Source: an uncultured Clostridia bacterium | GTDB lineage: Bacteria; Bacillota; Clostridia; Christensenellales; Borkfalkiaceae | NCBI GenBank assembly: GCA_934249265.1 | Contig: CAKQKQ010000028.1 | Coordinates: 1-21,089 of the forward strand | Reading direction: 5' to 3' | Length of the DNA stretch: 21,089 bases | Notes under the pieces: model-generated | Databases searched by the model: none | Told to the model about the DNA's origin: nothing | The model's input: only the letters and a program-made list of their open reading frames with translations | In this document: one piece after another, positions 8,319 through 15,385 of the stretch | Position numbering within the stretch: the first letter of the stretch is position 1 | Layout: the number at the start of each line of letters is the position of its first letter | Position numbers and translations under genes: made by a program

Positions 8319-9575
8319 CTATTTGTTATTTTCTTGATTTTCTTTGTTTTTTAAATATTGTTTTCTTACCGCGTCGTAAACCTCGTCGGGAATTTCCAAA
8401 TCGCATTTTGCATAACTCGGCAAAACTTTATCGCCCGCGACCGCTTTATCCGCGCACCTTACGTCGTTGCGCCATTTGTCGCGTTCTTCTTTATTTCTCA
8501 AATCGGGCAACTGTTGGGGTTTGTTTCCGTCGAGTATGCTAAAATAAGCAAACAGCCCCGGGAGAGCGATATCCATCGCTTCGTACACACCGATTATATC
8601 GGCGGGCTCGCCTTTTAATGCTTTGACGAAATTGTGTATTACGTAATAATCGCCGCCGCCGTGCGCGCCTTTGTCTATCATTTCAATGCCCGTGTTGTGT
8701 TGAGGCAAATACGTTTGCGGATTATTTTTACACTCTCCGTCGTATGCGTCGAAATTGGTATATATCCTCGATACGCCGCCGTTTTGCGAATCTTCGGTTG
8801 CGTTTTCCATACGCCCCTTTGTTCCGTAAAACACGTAACGTACGCTGAATTTATCCAAACAGCCGTGTATGCTCCTTACGACCGCGCCGTTTTCAAGTGT
8901 AACCATTTCTATGCCCGCGGGCGCGCCGCGCCTACCCATTCTCGCGCATCTGTCGGCGTACGGCAACTCGAAACCCACCACCGACTCGGGGCGAAGTCCC
9001 GTGACGTGAATAATAGGACCTAACGAGTGACTGCAATAAAAAGTAGCGTACATAAAATTGCGCCAATGGTCGCGTTCGCCGTAAGTTATGTTTGCCCAAA
9101 TAGGCTCGGTATTGTGTAAATATTCACCCTCGGCATATTCGAGTTCGCCGAGTTTTCCTTCTTTATAAAGCCGTCTCATTTCGCTGAGTGTGGGCATATA
9201 ACAGTAATTTTCGCCGTAAGCGTAAATTTTTCCACTTTTTTCGACAGCCTCGACGAGTTCGACAGCCTCTTTCATACATTGACAAGGCAAAACTTCGCTG
9301 AAAACGTGTTTGCCCGCGCGCAAGGTTTTTATAGCGAAACCGGCGTGTTCGGTCGCGCAGTTGGCAAGTATAACCGCCTGCACGTTTTCATCCTTGACAA
9401 ATTCGTCGAAATCGTAATAATAACGCGCGCCGCTTCCCAATTCTTTTTTAAGTTTTTCAATGACGTCTTCGTCTTTATCGCATACGGCAACGACTTCCGC
9501 ATCGCCGTACTTGCAATATCTTATCAATTCGTCTCCTCGCTTTCCGCCGAAAAGACCTAATTTAATTTTGGACAT
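8319..9575 (-). CDS. Gfo/Idh/MocA family NAD(P)-dependent sugar oxidoreductase
   Basis: This is a 418-residue cytoplasmic protein. I chose ATG at 9575 because GGAGG (9580-9584) sits 4 nt before it and the Rossmann fold begins at once (MSKIKLGLFGGKRGDE); the open frame extends to 9683, but the extra 36 residues are basic, unlike the family, and would span the promoter region. Residues 4-120 are the Rossmann domain (loop GGKRGDE in place of GxGxxG; VCDKDED; VILANCATEHAGFA). Residues 124-340 are the mixed alpha/beta substrate domain with CSHSLGP at 181-187, which supplies the family histidine (H183). The usual EKP motif reads S-E-V-L-P (93-97), so the common catalytic lysine is absent, as in a subset of the family. 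It heads the putative operon with the two GH28-like genes, so it probably handles a sugar or uronate released outside, or acts hydrolytically like GH109; the exact substrate is unknown. Confidence 0.9.
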   Translation of the reverse strand: MSKIKLGLFGGKRGDELIRYCKYGDAEVVAVCDKDEDVIEKLKKELGSGARYYYDFDEFVKDENVQAVILANCATEHAGFAIKTLRAGKHVFSEVLPCQCMKEAVELVEAVEKSGKIYAYGENYCYMPTLSEMRRLYKEGKLGELEYAEGEYLHNTEPIWANITYGERDHWRNFMYATFYCSHSLGPIIHVTGLRPESVVGFELPYADRCARMGRRGAPAGIEMVTLENGAVVRSIHGCLDKFSVRYVFYGTKGRMENATEDSQNGGVSRIYTNFDAYDGECKNNPQTYLPQHNTGIEMIDKGAHGGGDYYVIHNFVKALKGEPADIIGVYEAMDIALPGLFAYFSILDGNKPQQLPDLRNKEERDKWRNDVRCADKAVAGDKVLPSYAKCDLEIPDEVYDAVRKQYLKNKENQENNK

Positions 9576-9579
9576 AATT

Positions 9580-9584
9580 CCTCC
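9580..9584 (-). promoter_or_regulatory. Ribosome binding site that fixes the oxidoreductase start
   Basis: GGAGG on the minus strand, 4 nt before ATG 9575. No comparable site precedes the upstream in-frame ATG at 9683. Confidence 0.8.
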
Positions 9585-9597
9585 GAGTATGATTTTA

Positions 9598-9638
9598 CCA
9601 TTTACATAATAATGTATAACGCCGCAATATGTAAATGG
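9598..9638. promoter_or_regulatory. 11-bp inverted repeat, candidate operator
   Basis: CCATTTACATA (9598-9608) and TATGTAAATGG (9628-9638) are perfect inverted copies with a 19-bp spacer, 30 bp centre to centre (about three helical turns). The arms bracket the minus-strand -10-like element, which suits a regulator site controlling the oxidoreductase operon. That a protein binds here is inference. Confidence 0.55.
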
Positions 9639-9641
9639 AAA
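9613..9641 (-). promoter_or_regulatory. Putative promoter of the oxidoreductase/GH28-like operon
   Basis: On the minus strand TTTCCA (9636-9641) and TATACA (9613-9618) are separated by 17 bp, each matching 4 of 6 consensus bases. The weak match would suit an activator-dependent promoter. The -35 overlaps the first direct repeat and an arm of the inverted repeat. Confidence 0.4.
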
Positions 9642-9664
9642 TTTCTTTTTTAGTATGGAAATTT
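9635..9664. promoter_or_regulatory. Direct repeats spaced 20 bp, candidate AraC-family binding sites
   Basis: ATGGAAATTT occurs at 9635-9644 and again at 9655-9664, exactly 20 bp apart, so both copies face the same side of the DNA. AraC-family proteins often bind tandem direct repeats with about this spacing. The repeats lie between the two divergent promoter-like elements. Confidence 0.5.
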
Positions 9665-9676
9665 TTTTGTTTCGTA

Positions 9677-9705
9677 TTGACAATCGCCGCTACAAGCGTT
9701 ATTAT
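9677..9705 (+). promoter_or_regulatory. Strong sigma-A-type promoter facing the AraC-family gene
   Basis: TTGACA (9677-9682) and TATTAT (9700-9705) with a 17-bp spacer. It would start transcription near 9712, giving a leader of about 300 nt before the regulator start at 10010. A second weak candidate lies nearer the gene. Confidence 0.5.
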
Positions 9706-10009
9706 TAAATCGACGTTAAATTTAAGACAAAATTTTATTTAAAAACTCTTTTTGCGTTTTTAGTATAAAAACTCGCCTTTTAAGTTCGTTTTTTATCATA
9801 AAACGCCTTAATTTAAGCGACTAACGCCGATATAAATCGGTTTAAAAGTCTTAATTTTGCAAAATAACGCAAATTTTATCTATATAAAAAACATATAAAA
9901 AGCGGCTTTGTTTTTATTAAGCGTTTATATTGCCGCGAAATAGTCAATCTTAAAACTAAAAAACAACGCCCCGTCGCTTTTTAACGCGGCGATAAGGAAC
10001 AATTATTTT

Positions 10010-10834
10010 ATGGAAAAATCTAACATTTGTATGTTTAACACGTTGACGCCGCAAGAAAACGCGTCGTTTAATATTTTGCACTTCGTTTACGAGAAAAAAG
10101 CGGAGTTTAAACAGCACGTAATTATTTTCGCCGCGTTTAGCATAAACCTCGTCACCAAGGGCAAAGGCTATTTTACGCTGAACAAAAATAAATACCCTTT
10201 AAAAGAAGGCGATTTGTTTTTCACTTTCCCGTCCGTGCCCACTTCGACGGTAAACGAAGGCGACCTTGAATATATGTATATAAGTTTCACGGGCACTCAA
10301 GCCATGCCCATGCTCGAACGGGCGCAAATAAGCAAGGACAACCCCGTTATCCACGGCATGCAACACCTGACGAATTTTTGGACGGATTCGCTGGGACTTA
10401 CAAACGAAAACAATATCGACATTATATCTCAATCTGTGATACTCTATTCTTTGTCTTCGATAATTACCGACGGGCGCAAAAGCAAAACCACCGACAAAGC
10501 CGCCGATATCGTCTGCAAAATCAAACAAACCGTCGATAAAGAGTATTTTTCACCCGAACTCAATTTAAACAGAATTTGCGCCGAATTTTTTTACAACCCG
10601 AGTTATATTTCGTTTCAGTTTAAAAAAATCGTCGGCGTAAGTTTTAACGAATATTTGCAAAACTTGCGACTTCAAAACGCTTTAAGGCTGATAAAAAGCG
10701 GCTACACCCAAGTGAAAGACGTGGCAATAACTTGCGGCTTTTCCGACCCACTCTATTTTTCAAAAGTATTTAAAAAGAAATACGGCATAAACCCGGGGGA
10801 ATATATCTCCTCTCAAAAAAACTTGCAGTCTTAA
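10010..10834 (+). CDS. AraC/XylS-family transcriptional regulator
   Basis: This 274-residue protein is of usual length for the family. Residues about 20-95 form a cupin-type sensor domain (AAFSINLVTKGKGYFTLN, then YPLKEGDLFFTFP), expected to bind a sugar. Residues about 165-270 form the two helix-turn-helix DNA-binding domain: first around 185-206 (LNLNRICAEFFYNPSYISFQFKKIVG), second around 233-256 ending in the family signature GFSDPLYFSKVFKKKYGINPGEY. ATG 10010 is preceded by AAGGA at 9994-9998, a long 11-nt gap. It is the only plus-strand gene here and is divergent from the oxidoreductase/GH28-like operon, the standard arrangement for a local activator. Target operon and ligand are inferred. 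Confidence 0.93.
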   Translation: MEKSNICMFNTLTPQENASFNILHFVYEKKAEFKQHVIIFAAFSINLVTKGKGYFTLNKNKYPLKEGDLFFTFPSVPTSTVNEGDLEYMYISFTGTQAMPMLERAQISKDNPVIHGMQHLTNFWTDSLGLTNENNIDIISQSVILYSLSSIITDGRKSKTTDKAADIVCKIKQTVDKEYFSPELNLNRICAEFFYNPSYISFQFKKIVGVSFNEYLQNLRLQNALRLIKSGYTQVKDVAITCGFSDPLYFSKVFKKKYGINPGEYISSQKNLQS

Positions 10835-11132
10835 TTTTTGATTTGCTTTTAGAGCATTTTTTAATATCTTGTTTTATGACGGCTTTTAGATTTGTTTATA
10901 TGTTCGTTTTTTAGCCTCGTTTTATTGGTGCTTTTAGGGTCATTTTTTAGTAATACGTTTGTTTCCTCTTTTTAGATTTTTACGTTTACTTTTCAGCGGT
11001 GACATTTTAAACTTGCTTTTATGGTTTCTTTTTGGAAATTTTTTATTTTCGTTTGCGTTTGACCGCGACGCATAAATATCCCGCTAAAACACAATTTTGC
11101 TATTATAAAATAATTTAATACGCCTTAAGGAA

Positions 11133-11162
11133 AAAGTCCGACGCCAAAAAACGTCGGACTTT
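11133..11162. terminator. Bidirectional intrinsic terminator
   Basis: An 11-bp perfect stem AAAGTCCGACG (11133-11143) pairs with CGTCGGACTTT (11152-11162) over an 8-nt loop. It is followed by a T run on the plus strand (TTTGTTTTT) and, because of the A run on the left, by TTTTT on the minus strand too. It would end transcription of both the AraC-family gene and the convergent lipoprotein gene. Confidence 0.9.
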
Positions 11163-11298
11163 GTTTTTATTTACTTGTTTGTTCTTACTTTTCTTCGGCG
11201 GTTTGCCGCGTTTATTTGCGGCGGGTTTATTAAATTTACGCATTGTTTGCGCTTTGCTCACGGCTTATTATGCCTAATTTTACCTTAATTTCGCCGTT

Positions 11299-11322
11299 TT
11301 TACGCAATACGTATCGCGTAAA
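11299..11322. repeat. Inverted repeat TTTACGC-N10-GCGTAAA, copy A
   Basis: TTTACGC (11299-11305) and GCGTAAA (11316-11322) with a 10-bp spacer that itself contains ATACGTAT, so the 24-bp element is palindromic except for one position pair. It lies 63 bp past the lipoprotein stop. The same arms with the same spacer length recur at 17773-17796. Confidence 0.45.
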
Positions 11323-11374
11323 GTTGACAAAAATAAATTTTAAATCTTGTAAAACTTAAACTCTGCCAAACCGC

Positions 11375-11393
11375 TTAATTGCGATTATGCCGC
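11375..11393 (+). repeat. Dispersed 19-mer, copy A (overlaps lipoprotein stop)
   Basis: TTAATTGCGATTATGCCGC matches 18 of 19 bases with 17720-17738. It overlaps the last codons of the lipoprotein gene. Both copies lie close to a TTTACGC-N10-GCGTAAA element, though in a different order. Confidence 0.4.
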
Positions 11394-12296
11394 TTGTTTA
11401 TCGGTAGGAACTTCGGGCGTTTGCTCCGCTTGTTCTGCTTCCCAAGCCGCTTTAATTTCAGCAAGGCGGTTTTCGGGGAATCTCATGGTTACGTCTTTAA
11501 GCGACATAGCAAACGTTGCGTTGCCGCGGTAAGTGTTTAATCCGTAAGTTATGTCAAATTCAAGCGACGCCGAAGTGAGAATGTTGTTTTCGATAACCAC
11601 GCCGAGTTTGAAAGGCTTATTGAGTTTGATTTGCGTCGTCATAACTGCCACTTTTGCGGCAATTTCTTCATCGGTCGCTTCGGGAGAATCTATACGGTAA
11701 TACGCCTCGATATATTTACTTAAATTATTGTTGGTTACCGTCCACTCGATAGAATATTTTTCTCCGCTTACCGTTGCCTTGGGGTTGGGAATTATCGAAG
11801 AAATTTGATCGATAGATGCAGCGAGGTCGGTTGCGTCCACTTCGGACAAGTCCACTTCTCCACCTTCGGCATTTTCTTCATAACCGTAAGTTTCTTTTAT
11901 AAAATTGCTGTAAGTATATAAATTTCCGTCTTTATAGTATTGCTCGATAATCAAGCCCTCGCTTTTGTTATCTAAAATTTTAATCCACGTGTTTTGTGCA
12001 ACGGTTTTGTTGTTTTCGTCCGTTTGCAATTGCATAACTATGTCGATTATGCCCTGTTCTTCGGTAGTAACGGGCGTATCTGCCGTTTCGTCGACGATTA
12101 TGCTTGTAAGTTTGCCTTGAAGCGAAATGTCGATTTGGTTGCTTACTACCGTGGTCGTTAATGCGGCTTTAAGTTGAGCGTAAGCGGCTTCGTTCGACAC
12201 CGACTGCGCTTTATCCTTTTCGCAAGCAGCAAAAGGAAACGCCATTATTATCGCCAAAAGCAACAACGCCGTCTTTTTGAATAATTTTGTTTTCAT
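11385..12296 (-). CDS. Predicted lipoprotein of unknown function
   Basis: This 303-residue protein starts at 12296, with AAGGAGG (12306-12312) 9 nt upstream. Residues 1-24 are a type II signal (KTKLFKK, hydrophobic run) ending in the lipobox F-A-A-C, so C25 would be lipidated and the protein held on the outer face of the membrane. The mature part is an alternation of short beta-strand-like segments (about 45-260: NQIDISLQGKL, IIDIVMQL, QNTWIKIL, EGLIIEQYYKDGNLYTY, ATFAMSLKDVTMRFP). This is compatible with a LolA/LppX-like or DUF6612-like half-barrel, but that is only a shape guess. The end is Glu/Ala-rich. It is a single-gene unit between two terminators with its own strong promoter, so it is not tied to the neighbouring operons. 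I do not recognise a specific function. Confidence 0.8.
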   Translation of the reverse strand: MKTKLFKKTALLLLAIIMAFPFAACEKDKAQSVSNEAAYAQLKAALTTTVVSNQIDISLQGKLTSIIVDETADTPVTTEEQGIIDIVMQLQTDENNKTVAQNTWIKILDNKSEGLIIEQYYKDGNLYTYSNFIKETYGYEENAEGGEVDLSEVDATDLAASIDQISSIIPNPKATVSGEKYSIEWTVTNNNLSKYIEAYYRIDSPEATDEEIAAKVAVMTTQIKLNKPFKLGVVIENNILTSASLEFDITYGLNTYRGNATFAMSLKDVTMRFPENRLAEIKAAWEAEQAEQTPEVPTDKQAA

Positions 12297-12327
12297 AATT
12301 TTAGTCCTCCTTAACTTTTATAAATAT

Positions 12328-12357
12328 ATTATATCATACGCACTTATGTTGTGTCAA
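12328..12357 (-). promoter_or_regulatory. Near-perfect sigma-A promoter of the lipoprotein gene
   Basis: On the minus strand TTGACA (12352-12357) and TATAAT (12328-12333) match consensus fully with an 18-bp spacer, and TG one base ahead of the -10 makes it an extended -10. Expected leader is about 25 nt, ending in the AAGGAGG. Confidence 0.85.
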
Positions 12358-12364
12358 TACACAA
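12349..12364. promoter_or_regulatory. Inverted repeat over the lipoprotein -35, candidate operator
   Basis: TTGTGT (12349-12354) and ACACAA (12359-12364) flank CAAT, making a 16-bp element covering the whole -35 hexamer. A bound protein would block the polymerase. The match is short and may be chance. Confidence 0.35.
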
Positions 12365-12522
12365 TTTTTATACTGCTTTTAATTGTGATGAAAGTATAAC
12401 ACTATGAGACAAAATTAAAAAATTGTTAGAAAATGTGGGGGACTTTGTTAAAAAAACACCTTTTTAAACCTATTGACGATGTTATCGGCAAAAAAATCAA
12501 TATTTGAAATTTAAAATCTTGC

Positions 12523-12548
12523 ATATTTTGCCGATATCGGCAAAATAT
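12523..12548. repeat. 26-bp perfect palindrome
   Basis: ATATTTTGCCGAT (12523-12535) is followed directly by its exact reverse complement (12536-12548). A half-site TATCGGCAAAA recurs at 12483-12493. There is no T run on either side, so it is not a terminator. It looks like a protein-binding site or the tip of a small-RNA hairpin; which one cannot be told from sequence. Confidence 0.6.
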
Positions 12549-12617
12549 ACAACAAAAAATATTCGCAATAGGCTCAAAATTATTCTTTAAAACTTTCAAT
12601 CTTCTCCTTTTAAACGA

Positions 12618-12648
12618 AAAAGAGTTCGGCTAAACACCGAACTCTTTT
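12618..12648. terminator. Bidirectional intrinsic terminator behind the glycosyltransferase operon
   Basis: A 12-bp perfect stem AAAAGAGTTCGG (12618-12629) pairs with CCGAACTCTTTT (12637-12648), loop 7 nt. On the minus strand it ends in CTTTTTCGTTT, about 105 nt past the GT2 stop; on the plus strand a T-rich stretch also follows. Confidence 0.85.
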
Positions 12649-12752
12649 CACTTTTTATTTTCGCCAAACAACACTTCAACAATTAATATCAGTTTTCACA
12701 CATTTTTGATAACCTTGATAAAATCCAGAGGTATTGCATTAAGTTGTTAAAT

Positions 12753-13703
12753 TTATTCTTTGTTGATATAGTCCCAAATAATATATCTCGGTCTATGCTT
12801 GGATTCGAGATACGTTTTGCCCACGTAATCGCCGATTAAGCCTATCGCCGTCATCAATACTCCGCACAAGAAAAGCCCGAACGTCAATATCGAAAACAAC
12901 ATCATATGGCTGAAATTCAAGAAATACAATACAAGGCATACTACAAACGCGATAAACGACAAAACCGAGGTGATTATGCCGAAATTTCTTATAAAATAAA
13001 TGGGTGCAAGAGTCATCGACGTGATTCCTTCGTAAGCGAAAGACAGCATCTTTTTTAAAGGATATTTAGACTCGCCTTTTTCCCTTTTGCCCCTTTCGTA
13101 ATACACAACGTCGCTTTTAAAACCGAGCATCGGCACGAGTCCGCGCAAAAACAAATTTACTTCGCGATATTCGGACAAAGCGTTGACCGCTTTTTTGCTC
13201 ATTAATCTGTAATCGGCGTGATTATAAATCACTTCCGAACCCATTTGATTCATGATTTTATAGAATTTTTGAGCCGTAAACCTCTTGAAAAACGAGTCCT
13301 TTTTTCTCGAACTGCGCACGCCGTAAACTATATCGTTGCCGTCGTAATATTTTTCGAGCATTTGGTCGATTACGTTGATATCGTCTTGCAAATCGGCGTC
13401 CATCGACACGACCATATCGCAACTTTTTATCGCCGTTTCAAGTCCCGCAAGCAATGCGTTTTGGTGTCCTCTGTTGTGCGAAAGGCAAAGTCCGGAAAAA
13501 TGCTCGTCTTCGTCGTGGTATTTTTTTATCAATTCCCACGTTTTGTCTTTAGAACCGTCGTTTACGAAAAGTATTCGGCTTTTATCCGATATTTTGTCAG
13601 CATCGATAAGTTCTTTCAATTTTTTTAAAAGAATATCTTTCGTGATAGGCAGCATTTCTTCTTCGTTGTAACAAGGAATTACCAAATATAAAATATCCGC
13701 CAT
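12753..13703 (-). CDS. Polyprenyl-phosphate glycosyltransferase, GT2 family (DPM1/GtrB/ArnC-like)
   Basis: This 316-residue membrane-bound enzyme should move a sugar from a nucleotide donor to undecaprenyl phosphate on the cytoplasmic face. Residues 1-220 are the GT2 domain: VIPCYNEEEMLP (8-19), FVNDGSKDKTWELI (46-59), SHNRGHQNALLAG (75-87) and metal-binding MDADLQDD (101-108). Residues about 238-292 give two membrane helices, ending in GDYVGKTYLESKHRPRYI, which is typical of this group. The start at 13703 follows AAGGAGG with a 7-nt gap, and the upstream gene stops only 2 bp before it, so the two genes are coupled. The partner is a GT-C protein, so together they would build a lipid-linked sugar and use it outside the membrane to decorate a wall polymer or protein. 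Sugar identity is unknown. Confidence 0.93.
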   Translation of the reverse strand: MADILYLVIPCYNEEEMLPITKDILLKKLKELIDADKISDKSRILFVNDGSKDKTWELIKKYHDEDEHFSGLCLSHNRGHQNALLAGLETAIKSCDMVVSMDADLQDDINVIDQMLEKYYDGNDIVYGVRSSRKKDSFFKRFTAQKFYKIMNQMGSEVIYNHADYRLMSKKAVNALSEYREVNLFLRGLVPMLGFKSDVVYYERGKREKGESKYPLKKMLSFAYEGITSMTLAPIYFIRNFGIITSVLSFIAFVVCLVLYFLNFSHMMLFSILTFGLFLCGVLMTAIGLIGDYVGKTYLESKHRPRYIIWDYINKE

Positions 13704-13705
13704 AA

Positions 13706-15250
13706 TTACGCCTCCTTCAACTTATACAAATAATAAATGTTGTTTCTGTATTTTACGAAACTGTAATAGTCGGGCGACTCTTCATAATAATACAGTTCAT
13801 ACTTGTCGGTAAAGCCCTCAACCCTTTCGGAAATGTCGTCGGCGTTTAAATTTTTAGCGAGAACAAACGTAACTTCACCGTTTTTCAGCGTTTCGTTTTG
13901 CACTTCGTACATTTCTTTAAGCGGAACGTTGAGTTCGCAAAAATATTTATTGGGCGGCATTATGCCTGTAAGATTATAAATTCCGTAGTCCAATCCGCCG
14001 TAATTGTAAACGGATACGTCTTCGTCTTCATGCGTCTTTTTATACTCGTTTACAATGTTTGCGATGTTTATCTCTGCATAATCAGTTTCTTTGCGGAACA
14101 TAAAATAGTTGTTTTCGCCTACCGCAAAAATCAAAATTAACTCAAGCGGAATAAAAAGCAATAACAATTTTTTGTCGTATTTTTTTATAATTTCCGTTAT
14201 CTTAGGCATTTTATATCCGTGTTTGTCTATCGAAATAATACCGAATAGCCCGAATATGACGGTGGGAAGTCCGTAATAACGATAATACACGCCGCCACCG
14301 AATAAAAACAGCATTGTAATTATATAAATAACCAAAACCGTAACGAATAATCTTGAATGGTTGCGCTTGTCTTTAATGGCGAAAATAAAGCCGAATATAA
14401 TCAATAAATAAATTGTACACAATTGTATATACGATAAAGAATAACCCAAAAGTGCCAACCCAATTTTTACTATAAACGACTTTTTTTCGGAAGAATATAT
14501 GAAAATATTATTGTAAAAATAAGCATCCCAGAAATAAGAAAGAGAATTGTTTACTTTAAAATAAATTAAAGCGGGCAACAACGCTACGATAAAACCCGTA
14601 AAGAAATATACGATTTCTAAAAAGGCTTTTTTAGTCCTTTTATCTTTTATATCCCAAATAAAAGTCATCAACGCAATTGCGAAAATCATTCCGCATATCG
14701 TGTATTTGGAAAAGAAAATTATACCCGACAATGCCCCTATAATCATCATTTGATAAAACGGCATAGGCGCATTGTTTTTTATCGATTTAACCAAAAAGTA
14801 AAACGCGATTAATAAAAACGGGATAGACATTTCTTCAACCGAATCTCCCGTACGAAAGCCTGGTGAAGTATAATAAAACGACAAAAATATTAAAAGATAA
14901 ATAATTCTTTTTACGTCGTTTTCGATGTATAACGACAATAATTTATAAGCAAAACAAGCAACTATAAGTCCCGCAATTACTTCAAAAATCCACATTCCTA
15001 TATATCCGTTGGATATAGATGCGGCAATATAATGCAAAAAGTATACGTAAGGACCTTTTTGTTCGTAAATATCTCTATACAAAACGAACCCTTTTTTCAT
15101 TGCCCTTGCGACCGTAAAATAGCAATTCGGGTCAACCCAATAGTTCATTTTATATAAAAAAGAACATTTTGCGGTGATAGTTACCAGCACAAAAACAAAC
15201 AACGCAACTATCAATTGTTTTAATAATTTATCTTTCGTTTCCGATTTCAT
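13706..15250 (-). CDS. Multi-spanning GT-C glycosyltransferase, GT39/ArnT-like
   Basis: This 514-residue protein has a membrane helix near residues 11-30, then an outside loop with the likely catalytic acid in YWVDPNCYFTVARAMKKG (D40) and the family motif LYRDIYEQKGPYVYFLHYI (57-75, D60). Ten or so hydrophobic segments follow to about residue 375, then a soluble C-terminal region (about 380-514) of mixed strands and helices (VSVYNYGGLDYGIYNLTGIMPPNKYF). This is the architecture of dolichyl/undecaprenyl-phosphate-sugar transferases. It should use the lipid-linked sugar made by the GT2 enzyme encoded 2 bp downstream. The start at 15250 has GGGAG 5 nt upstream. The acceptor (teichoic acid, capsule, protein) cannot be told from sequence. 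Confidence 0.82.
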   Translation of the reverse strand: MKSETKDKLLKQLIVALFVFVLVTITAKCSFLYKMNYWVDPNCYFTVARAMKKGFVLYRDIYEQKGPYVYFLHYIAASISNGYIGMWIFEVIAGLIVACFAYKLLSLYIENDVKRIIYLLIFLSFYYTSPGFRTGDSVEEMSIPFLLIAFYFLVKSIKNNAPMPFYQMMIIGALSGIIFFSKYTICGMIFAIALMTFIWDIKDKRTKKAFLEIVYFFTGFIVALLPALIYFKVNNSLSYFWDAYFYNNIFIYSSEKKSFIVKIGLALLGYSLSYIQLCTIYLLIIFGFIFAIKDKRNHSRLFVTVLVIYIITMLFLFGGGVYYRYYGLPTVIFGLFGIISIDKHGYKMPKITEIIKKYDKKLLLLFIPLELILIFAVGENNYFMFRKETDYAEINIANIVNEYKKTHEDEDVSVYNYGGLDYGIYNLTGIMPPNKYFCELNVPLKEMYEVQNETLKNGEVTFVLAKNLNADDISERVEGFTDKYELYYYEESPDYYSFVKYRNNIYYLYKLKEA

Positions 15251-15266
15251 TCAAACTCCCATAGAC

Positions 15267-15285
15267 ATAAACGATAATCGTTTAT
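15267..15285 (-). promoter_or_regulatory. 19-bp palindrome in the glycosyltransferase operon leader
   Basis: ATAAACGAT-A-ATCGTTTAT is a perfect 9+1+9 inverted repeat lying 17 bp before the GT-C start, next to its GGGAG. It may be an operator or an RNA hairpin affecting translation. Confidence 0.4.
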
Positions 15286-15347
15286 TACCCATTAAAAACA
15301 CCGTCGCCATATCTTTTTACTTAATAAAGGAATTAATGCGACTTATT

Positions 15348-15377
15348 GTCTCTTACGTTTTTAATGCCGTTAGAGAC
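15348..15377 (-). promoter_or_regulatory. Hairpin at the 5' end of the glycosyltransferase operon transcript
   Basis: On the minus strand GTCTCT (15372-15377) pairs with AGAGAC (15348-15353), with three further inner pairs (ACG/CGT) past an A-A mismatch. The expected transcription start is near 15379, so the stem would cap the mRNA, which in Gram-positives can slow decay. Confidence 0.4.
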
Positions 15378-15385
15378 TATGAGTA

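Larger units (their letters stand above)
9576..10009. other. Divergent control region between oxidoreductase operon and AraC-type regulator
   Basis: These 434 bp hold no gene. The left part (9598-9705) is dense with regulatory-looking sequence: an inverted repeat, paired direct repeats and promoter-like elements for both strands. The right part (about 9706-10009) is AT-rich with a CCGAT/ATCGG hairpin (9827-9840), a second weak plus-strand promoter-like pair (TTGCAA 9857-9862, TATATA 9881-9886), and a CGTCGC/GCGGCG hairpin (9972-9977 with 9986-9991) just ahead of the regulator's AAGGA (9994-9998). Confidence 0.6.
10835..11384. other. Convergent intergenic region, no gene
   Basis: The first 200 bp (10840-11050) are T-rich with repeated T4-6AG words (ending near 10851, 10889, 10914, 10936, 10950 and 10974) without strict periodicity. 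A strong bidirectional terminator lies at 11133-11162. Further right are a GCCGC/GCGGC hairpin (11205-11209 with 11218-11222) and a near-palindrome at 11299-11322. Confidence 0.5.
12358..12752. other. Intergenic region with palindrome and terminator, no gene
   Basis: This 395-bp AT-rich gap separates the lipoprotein promoter from the glycosyltransferase operon end. It holds the palindrome at 12523-12548, a related half-site at 12484-12493 and the terminator at 12618-12648. No open frame with a ribosome site was found. Confidence 0.5.

Noticed and set aside
9576..9683. N-terminal extension of the oxidoreductase by 36 residues to the ATG at 9683
   Set aside because: The extension is basic, unlike the family, has no ribosome site, and would cover the repeat-rich promoter region, while ATG 9575 has GGAGG just before the Rossmann fold.
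9827..9840. CCGAT/ATCGG hairpin as a terminator upstream of the AraC-type gene
   Set aside because: Stem of five pairs with only TTT after it; too weak.
10840..11050. Recurring T4-6AG words suggestive of a tandem array or CRISPR-like repeat
   Set aside because: Spacing is irregular (about 13 to 37 bp) and no longer unit is shared; it is low-complexity T-rich sequence.
11115..11243. 42-codon lysine-rich minus-strand frame downstream of the lipoprotein gene
   Set aside because: It reads through the perfect terminator hairpin, has no ribosome site, and its Lys content follows from local A-richness.
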